From: Draconibacterium orientale
GTDB taxonomy: Bacteria > Bacteroidota > Bacteroidia > Bacteroidales > Prolixibacteraceae
Assembly: GCF_000626635.1 (NCBI RefSeq)
Contig: NZ_CP007451.1
Coordinates: 3,578,501 to 3,642,500, forward strand
Direction of reading: 5' to 3'
Length of the DNA: 64,000 bases
Each line of letters starts with the position of its first letter. Positions within the stretch are counted from its first letter, which is position 1. The notes under the pieces are model-generated. The model saw nothing but the letters and a program-made list of their open reading frames with translations. It made no database searches and was not told the origin of the DNA. Position numbers and translations under genes: made by a program. Below are positions 59,150-64,000 of the stretch, piece after piece.

Positions 59150-59362
59150 ATGAAGAAACATTTCAGTTGTCCCAAATGCAGCAGTTGGGAGTACGAAGAA
59201 GACACGATCAGAACAACCGGTGGCGGTTTTACCCGATTTTTTGATATTCAAAACCGAAAGTTTATAGCCATTTCGTGTAAACGATGTGGTTATACTGAAC
59301 TCTACAAAGCCGGTAGAGGAAGTACCGCCGGTAGTATTCTCGATTTCCTTACATCGTCGTAA
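59150..59362 (+). CDS. Zinc-ribbon protein (70 aa)
   Basis: Two CxxC pairs, CPKCSS (~7-10) and CKRCGY (~43-46), flank about 33 residues, as in the DUF2082-type zinc-ribbon proteins; the C terminus is KAGRGSTAGSILDFLTS. Nucleic-acid or protein binding is possible. Last gene of the SPFH operon. Confidence 0.8.
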   Translation: MKKHFSCPKCSSWEYEEDTIRTTGGGFTRFFDIQNRKFIAISCKRCGYTELYKAGRGSTAGSILDFLTSS

Positions 59363-59402
59363 CAATACTTCTTTTGATTTGTGCGATTGTTTGAAATGAA
59401 AA

Positions 59403-59434
59403 AAACTGTAGGTAATATTGCCTGCAGTTTTTTT
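59403..59434 (+). terminator. Terminator of the SPFH operon
   Basis: AAACTGTAGG (59403-59412) pairs with CCTGCAGTTT (59421-59430, one G-T pair), followed by T to 59434. Confidence 0.8.
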
Positions 59435-59444
59435 ATTTTCGAGC

Positions 59445-59452
59445 TATCTTTG
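59445..59452 (+). promoter_or_regulatory. -7 element of the deoxysugar operon
   Basis: TATCTTTG is an exact TAnnTTTG match 11 bases after the SPFH terminator. The start would be near 59459, leaving a ~120-base leader before the mutarotase gene. No -33 element fits. Confidence 0.4.
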
Positions 59453-59580
59453 TTTCTATAGAATAAGTTATACTAAGTTAATTTTGGGATTTGTTTGATG
59501 ATTCCCGTTCGGAAATGCCGATATATTGAGTTTTTACAATACGATAAATTATTCGAAATTTACGCTAAATCAAACGACTT

Positions 59581-59973
59581 ATGAAGTACAAAAGATACTG
59601 CAAAACAATGATGCTGAAGGATGATCCGCAGCTGATTGAAGAATATAAAAAAGTGCACGCCAAAGGAAATACCTGGCCGAAAATTTCGCAGGGGATGAAA
59701 GAGGTGGGAATCATTGATATGGAGATCTACCGGCTCAATAACCGTTTATTTATGATTATGGATACCACTCCTGATTTCGACCACGACAAGGCGATGACAG
59801 AGCTGGCCGGAAAACCCCGGCAGGCCGAATGGGAAGCATTTGTGTCACGTTTTCAGGTGAGTGGTGAAAAAGCAACGGCTAATGATAAGTGGCAGTTAAT
59901 GGAGCGGATTTATGAATTGGACCAAAAGAATGAATATGACGCCATTGACGGGCAGTTTAAAGAAATTGAATAA
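59581..59973 (+). CDS. L-rhamnose/L-fucose mutarotase-type protein (RhaM family)
   Basis: A 130-residue RhaM-like mutarotase (KVHAKGNTWPKISQGMKEVG; MEIYRLNNRLFMIMDTT; ELAGKPRQAEWEAFVSRFQ). It speeds interconversion of alpha and beta forms of a 6-deoxyhexose. Its stop is followed without a gap by the ATG of an aldo/keto reductase, so the two are translationally coupled. In this operon the sugar is more likely L-fucose (oxidative pathway) than L-rhamnose, but the sequence does not settle it. Confidence 0.85.
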   Translation: MKYKRYCKTMMLKDDPQLIEEYKKVHAKGNTWPKISQGMKEVGIIDMEIYRLNNRLFMIMDTTPDFDHDKAMTELAGKPRQAEWEAFVSRFQVSGEKATANDKWQLMERIYELDQKNEYDAIDGQFKEIE

Positions 59974-61017
59974 ATGACTACAATGCGATTATTAGGAAAC
60001 ACGGAAATAAAATGTCCTCAAATTATTTACGGAACCAGTTATCTCGGAAATCTTTACCGTGAACTATCGGAAGATGAAAAGCTAAGCCTTATGCAGGAAT
60101 GGTTTAAGGTGGCTGATGGGAAGGTAATGATCGACAGCGCCGGGAAATATGGTGCCGGATTGGCTTTGGAGGTTATCGGACAGGGGCTGGAAAAACTCGG
60201 TGTTGATCCCGCGCAAATTACTATAAGCAATAAATTGGGGTGGTATCGTGTGCCACAAACAAGTGCCGAGCCAACATTCGAGCCGGGAGCCTGGGCAAAC
60301 CTGAAAGATGATGCTGTTCAAAAGATTAGTTACAACGGAATTTTGGAATGCTGGCAACAAGGATGTGAGTTGTTGGGCGGAAAATTCAAGCCCGAAATTG
60401 TTTCTGTTCACGACCCCGATGAATATTTAATGGCTGCAAGCAACGATAAAGACCGGGAAAAACGCAAGGACGATATTTTAGGCGCTTATAAAGCTTTATT
60501 CGAACTAAAAGAAAAAGGCGAAGTAAAAGCGGTTGGAATTGGCTCAAAAGATTGGCTGGTAATAAAAGAATTGTGCCAGGAGGTGAAATTCGACTGGGTA
60601 ATGTTTGCCAATAAATTCACCGTTTATCATCATCCAAAGGCAATTGTTGATTTTATGATTCAACTGGAAAAGGATGGGGTAGGCATTATCAACTCGGCAA
60701 TATTTAACGCAGGTTTTTTAACCGGAGGAGAGTATTTCGATTACCGGCTTGTTGACCCGAAAAATCCTGAAGACCAGCATTTGTTTGCCTGGCGCGAAAA
60801 GTTTTTTGCCATTTGCCGGAAACACAATATTGCTCCCGGTGATGCCTGTTTCAAGTTTGCACTTTCGGCACCTCAGGTAGCTGCAGTTGCCTTAAATCCG
60901 AGTAAACCGCAGCGCATGGCACACAACAAAGCGCTTTTAGATCAGGAATTTCCTGAAGCATTTTGGGCTGAGCTAAAAAATGAACAAATTATAGACACAG
61001 AATATCCTTATTTATAA
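59974..61017 (+). CDS. Aldo/keto reductase, probable L-fucose (deoxyaldose) 1-dehydrogenase
   Basis: A 347-residue AKR-fold NAD(P) oxidoreductase. Catalytic residues appear as Asp and Tyr in [16 protein letters not shown] (~50-58), Lys in TISNKLGWY (~86) and His in [10 protein letters not shown] (~147). Related L-fucose or D-threo-aldose dehydrogenases oxidise C1 of the pyranose to the lactone. The lactonase gene next door supports this direction. Confidence 0.8.
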   Translation: MTTMRLLGNTEIKCPQIIYGTSYLGNLYRELSEDEKLSLMQEWFKVADGKVMIDSAGKYGAGLALEVIGQGLEKLGVDPAQITISNKLGWYRVPQTSAEPTFEPGAWANLKDDAVQKISYNGILECWQQGCELLGGKFKPEIVSVHDPDEYLMAASNDKDREKRKDDILGAYKALFELKEKGEVKAVGIGSKDWLVIKELCQEVKFDWVMFANKFTVYHHPKAIVDFMIQLEKDGVGIINSAIFNAGFLTGGEYFDYRLVDPKNPEDQHLFAWREKFFAICRKHNIAPGDACFKFALSAPQVAAVALNPSKPQRMAHNKALLDQEFPEAFWAELKNEQIIDTEYPYL

Positions 61018-61028
61018 AATCGAGGCAT

Positions 61029-61856
61029 ATGATTATCGATACACATCATCATTTGTGGAACTATAATCCGGTTGAATTTGACTGGATTGATGATGAAATG
61101 GCAGCCATCAGAAAGTCATTTTTACCTGCCGATTTGCAAGCTACTCTGGTTAACACCGGAGTTGAAGGTGTAGTAACCGTGCAGGCACGCCAATCGCTGG
61201 AAGAAACCGACTGGCTTTTAAAGTTGGCTTCCGAAAACGACTTTATGAAAGGAGTTGTGGGCTGGGTGCCGTTGGCTGATGAAAATATTCAACAAATTTT
61301 AGAAGGGTGTAAAAGTAATCCATGGCTAAAAGGCGTCCGGCACGTTGTTCAGGGAGAACCTGATCCTGAATTTATTTTAGGGAAGGATTTTAATAAGGGA
61401 ATTTCGTTGCTAAAAAACTATAACCTGGTTTACGATATTCTGATTTTTGAACAGCAACTTACCAATACCATACGTTTTGTTGATCAGCACCCCGGGCAGC
61501 AGTTTGTGGTCGATCATATTGCCAAACCAAAAATCAAAATAAACGAGCTGGCTCCCTGGGCAAAAAATATAAAGGAGCTGGCGAAGCGCGAGAATGTTTC
61601 ATGTAAAATAAGCGGGATGGTTACCGAAGCCGACTATAAATTATGGACAGAAGAACAACTCAACCCATATTTCGAAACCGTGCTTGAGGCTTTTGGGCCT
61701 TCGCGTTTGCTATTTGGTTCCGACTGGCCGGTGTGTTTGGTGGCAACGAACTATTCCAACTGGCTGGATATCGTTAAAAAAACGATTTCGAAGTTTACGA
61801 AAGAAGAACAGGATTTGATCTTGTATAAAAATGCACAAAGAATTTACAACATTTAA
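61029..61856 (+). CDS. Amidohydrolase, probable L-fuconolactonase (COG3618 type)
   Basis: A 275-residue metal-dependent hydrolase. The His-x-His metal motif is in [11 protein letters not shown] (~residues 2-12) and the C-terminal Asp in [10 protein letters not shown] (~236). Proteins of this subgroup open L-fucono-, L-rhamnono- or L-galactono-lactones to the acids. Placed between a sugar dehydrogenase and an alcohol dehydrogenase, it should open the lactone made by the preceding enzyme. Confidence 0.85.
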   Translation: MIIDTHHHLWNYNPVEFDWIDDEMAAIRKSFLPADLQATLVNTGVEGVVTVQARQSLEETDWLLKLASENDFMKGVVGWVPLADENIQQILEGCKSNPWLKGVRHVVQGEPDPEFILGKDFNKGISLLKNYNLVYDILIFEQQLTNTIRFVDQHPGQQFVVDHIAKPKIKINELAPWAKNIKELAKRENVSCKISGMVTEADYKLWTEEQLNPYFETVLEAFGPSRLLFGSDWPVCLVATNYSNWLDIVKKTISKFTKEEQDLILYKNAQRIYNI

Positions 61857-61871
61857 TTTCAGTAAAAACAG

Positions 61872-62888
61872 ATGAGAGCAATAGAAATAATAACTCCCGG
61901 AGAGGTAAAGATTGTAGAACGCGAAATACCGCAGATGGGCAAAGGAGATGTTCTTCTTAAAATTAAATATGTGGGATTTTGCGGCTCCGATTTAAGTACC
62001 TATCTCGGGAAAAATCCAATGGTACAGTATCCGCGTATTCCGGGGCACGAAATATCGGCGGTTATTGAAAAAACCGGAGATGAAGTGCCCGAAGGTTTTC
62101 AGAAAGGACAAAATGTTACGGTAGTTCCTTACACCAATTGCGGACAATGCACTTCGTGTAAACAAAAACGTTTTAATGCCTGCCGTTATAACGAAACACT
62201 GGGCGTTCAGCGCGATGGTGCAATGGCCGAATTTATTGCTGTGCCGTGGCAAAAAGTGTTAAAAGATGAGGCTTTAACGGAATTGCAGTTGGCATTGGTA
62301 GAGCCGCTAACCGTTGGATTTCATGCTATCGATAATGGAAAAGTGACGGATATTGATACCGTGCTTGTTTTTGGTTGCGGAATGATTGGAAGTGGAGCAA
62401 TTGTACGTGCCAAATTGCGCGGAGCTACAGTTATTGCTGTTGATATTGACGATGTGAAACTTAAGATAGCCGGGCAACTGGGAGCCGATTTCATTATTAA
62501 TTCGAAAGAAAACGATTTACACCAGGAGTTGCAGGAAATTACAAACGGAGAGGGGCCAAATGTAGTAATTGAAGCAGCCGGAAATCCGGTTACATACCGC
62601 GCAGCAATTGACGAAGTTGCTTTTGCAGGCCGCGTAGTTTGTATTGGTTATGCCGGTACCGAGGTAGCGTTTTCTACCAAACTTTGGGTGCAGAAAGAAC
62701 TGGAAATTATGGGGTCGCGTAATGCAAATCCATCCGATTTTGAAGCCGTAATAAACTACCTGAAAAGCAGTCGGGTTGATGAAAGGATTTTGATTTCAAA
62801 AACAGTAAGCCCTGAAGAAGCGCCGGCGGCAATGAAAGAATGGGCTGAAGCTCCCGGGAAAATTATGAAGATACTGGTTCAGTTTTAA
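61872..62888 (+). CDS. Zinc-dependent sugar (alcohol) dehydrogenase of the MDR family
   Basis: A 338-residue medium-chain dehydrogenase. Catalytic zinc ligands: Cys in GFCGSDLSTYLG (~38), His-Glu in PGHEISAVIE (~60); structural zinc Cys in CGQCTSCKQKRFNAC (~91-105). Rossmann GCGMIGSGAIVRAK near 175. Oxidises a hydroxyl of a sugar acid or polyol; in this operon probably an intermediate of L-fuconate or a related acid. A dehydratase and aldolase needed to finish the pathway are not in the window. Confidence 0.85.
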   Translation: MRAIEIITPGEVKIVEREIPQMGKGDVLLKIKYVGFCGSDLSTYLGKNPMVQYPRIPGHEISAVIEKTGDEVPEGFQKGQNVTVVPYTNCGQCTSCKQKRFNACRYNETLGVQRDGAMAEFIAVPWQKVLKDEALTELQLALVEPLTVGFHAIDNGKVTDIDTVLVFGCGMIGSGAIVRAKLRGATVIAVDIDDVKLKIAGQLGADFIINSKENDLHQELQEITNGEGPNVVIEAAGNPVTYRAAIDEVAFAGRVVCIGYAGTEVAFSTKLWVQKELEIMGSRNANPSDFEAVINYLKSSRVDERILISKTVSPEEAPAAMKEWAEAPGKIMKILVQF

Positions 62889-62907
62889 ATGAATACCCTT
62901 AGTCCTT

Positions 62908-63203
62908 TTATTTGCAGCTGTTGTTTCGGTAATTGTTTGGCGACTGCCCTTTAATTTTTTTGAAAGTGCGGTTGAAGTGGGGGACATCGTTAAACCCAGC
63001 GGCGAAACAAATATCGGAAATCGGTATGTTTGTTTCGCGCAACATCATACACGAACAATCTACACGGTACTCGTTCAGGTCGGTAAAAAAAAGTTTTGCC
63101 TTTTTCGCGTTTGTAAAATGAACAAAACGACGAGCGGTTCATTCCAATGTATTGCGCTACTTCGTCCAACGAAATACTGCGTTGGTAATTCGTGATCATG
63201 GCC
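62908..63203 (-). pseudogene. AraC-family regulator, C-terminal remnant with a frameshift
   Basis: The minus strand encodes the two helix-turn-helices of an AraC protein: SISLDEVAQYIGMNRSSFCS, then, in another frame, TDLNEYRVDCSCMMLRETNI and FAAGFNDVPHFNRTFKKIKG before a stop at 62908-62910. The frame changes at a run of eight A (63085-63092); seven would restore it, giving KTFFTDLNEYR. The N-terminal sensor domain is absent: similarity ends near 63203, where the desaturase remnant begins on the other strand. It may have been the regulator of the adjacent deoxysugar operon. Confidence 0.8.
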
Positions 63204-64000
63204 CTTTTATATCTGGTCCCTTTTATACTTATGATTTCGGGATTTGTATCGTCAATACCTCTGGTACTGATATGCTGGATTTTAATGGGACTGGGAATGT
63301 CGGGACTGGGAATGGTGACGATGCACGATGCCAATCATGGTTCTTTTTCCAAAAATCAAAAGGAGAACCGGTTTTTTGGCAATTCGTTATACCTGCTCGG
63401 TGGATTTCCGTCCAACTGACGCTATCAGCACAACACACTGCACCATGGTTTTACCAACATTGAAGGACATGACGAAGATATTGCACCTCCCGGAGTTTTT
63501 AAGATTTTCGCCTCACCGTCCCTTAAAAAAGATGCATCGTTATCAGCATATTTATGCCTGGTTCTTTTACTGCCTGATGACCATTTCGTGGATTATTGCA
63601 AAAGATTTTAAACGATTAAAAAAGTACAAAGAGATGGGCGCAAAATTAGGTGGAAAACGAAAATATAACCGATTGCTGGTTGATGTAATCATCTCAAAAG
63701 TTCTTTATTACGGAATATTTCTTATACTTCCATTATTTACAATTCCTGTTTCTTGGTACTGGATTGTTGGCGGATTTTTGCTGATGCATTTTACCAGCGG
63801 ACTGGTGTTAAGTACTATTTTCCAGACTGCCCATGTTGTTCCTACTTCGGAATATCCTGTTCCCGATGAGGAAGGTGAACTTAGCAATAACTAGACGATA
63901 CATCAGTTGTACACTACATGCGATTATTCACCTAAAAGCAGTATCTTTTCATGGTTGGTCGGGGGCCTGAATTACCCGGTGGAACATCATTTGTTTCCAT
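63192..64000 (+). pseudogene. Fatty acid desaturase, degenerate (runs off the right edge)
   Basis: The three histidine boxes are recognisable: HDANHGS, HNTLHH and PVEHHLFP. The reading frame is broken three times: TGA at 63417-63419 (GFPSN then stop, where Trp is expected), an extra T in the run at 63496-63500 (frame shift between APPGV and LRFSPHRP), and TAG at 63892-63894 (LSNN then stop, again where Trp is expected). The first ~45 residues expected before the LLYLVPFILMIS helix are missing. An intact enzyme would have introduced double bonds into membrane lipids; this copy cannot. Confidence 0.85.

Noticed and set aside
62990-63334. Intact 114-aa protein on the minus strand
   Set aside because: It is the frameshifted AraC remnant plus antisense of the desaturase; the true AraC helix-turn-helix continues in another frame.

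Overview
The window looks like the chromosome of a free-living, probably marine or sediment Bacteroidota, most likely in the Marinilabiliales/Prolixibacteraceae area (inference from gene families; no 16S rRNA is present). Supporting signs are the near absence of Shine-Dalgarno sequences, promoters of the TTTG-N20-TAnnTTTG type, PorP/SprF-like outer-membrane proteins, a type-B (CHU_C-like) type IX secretion signal, a DUF5686 barrel, fused E1 dehydrogenase and many secreted glycoside hydrolases. No tRNA, rRNA, CRISPR array or prophage was seen.

Layout. 1-13.5 kb: a GH92 mannosidase (cut by the left edge), a fused alpha/beta 2-oxoacid dehydrogenase E1, two GH2 beta-galactosidases, a small RNase H-like protein and a GH20 hexosaminidase. 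13.8-21.7 kb: a complete-looking uronate module with tagaturonate epimerase (uxaE), uronate isomerase (uxaC), KDG kinase, KDPG aldolase and a three-part TRAP transporter. 21.7-26.7 kb: an MDP-1-like phosphatase, a 0.9-kb gene-free stretch with three hairpin-terminated candidate small RNAs and a 155-bp palindromic repeat, then an M14 carboxypeptidase paired with a catalytically dead paralogue. 27-36.9 kb: GH78 rhamnosidase, an unknown 236-aa protein followed by a striking 21-bp-phased heptamer array, a DUF5686 outer-membrane protein, a second copy of the 155-bp repeat, a CNNM/CBS protein and a DUF5009 acyltransferase-like protein. 37-49.2 kb: membrane-anchored AraC regulator, cold-shock protein, unknown proteins, YggS, a DHOD-like protein, a C-type-lectin/PKD type-B T9SS substrate, two PorP/SprF-like proteins split by an intact IS4-family element, and a HEAT-like protein. 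49.2-57 kb: MATE exporter, OsmC, UvrA, ECF sigma factor with a small partner, NhaA. 57.2-59.4 kb: an SPFH operon that also carries a ribbon-helix-helix protein, two tandem 47-aa membrane proteins and a zinc ribbon. 59.6-64 kb: a four-gene 6-deoxysugar oxidation operon (fucose or rhamnose), then two decayed genes, an AraC regulator and a fatty acid desaturase, that both lost their 5' ends at the same point.

Together the hydrolases (GH92, GH2, GH20, GH78) release mannose, galactose, N-acetylhexosamine and rhamnose outside the cytoplasm, while the uxaE/uxaC/kdgK/eda/TRAP and mutarotase/dehydrogenase/lactonase operons burn uronic acids and deoxysugars inside. That fits degradation of complex algal or plant polysaccharides, although no SusC/SusD pair lies in this window. 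The observations most worth following are the 225-bp phased array behind the 236-aa gene, the SPFH/RHH operon with its tandem 11-bp operator-like repeat, the paired small RNAs and the two nearly identical 155-bp palindromic elements.
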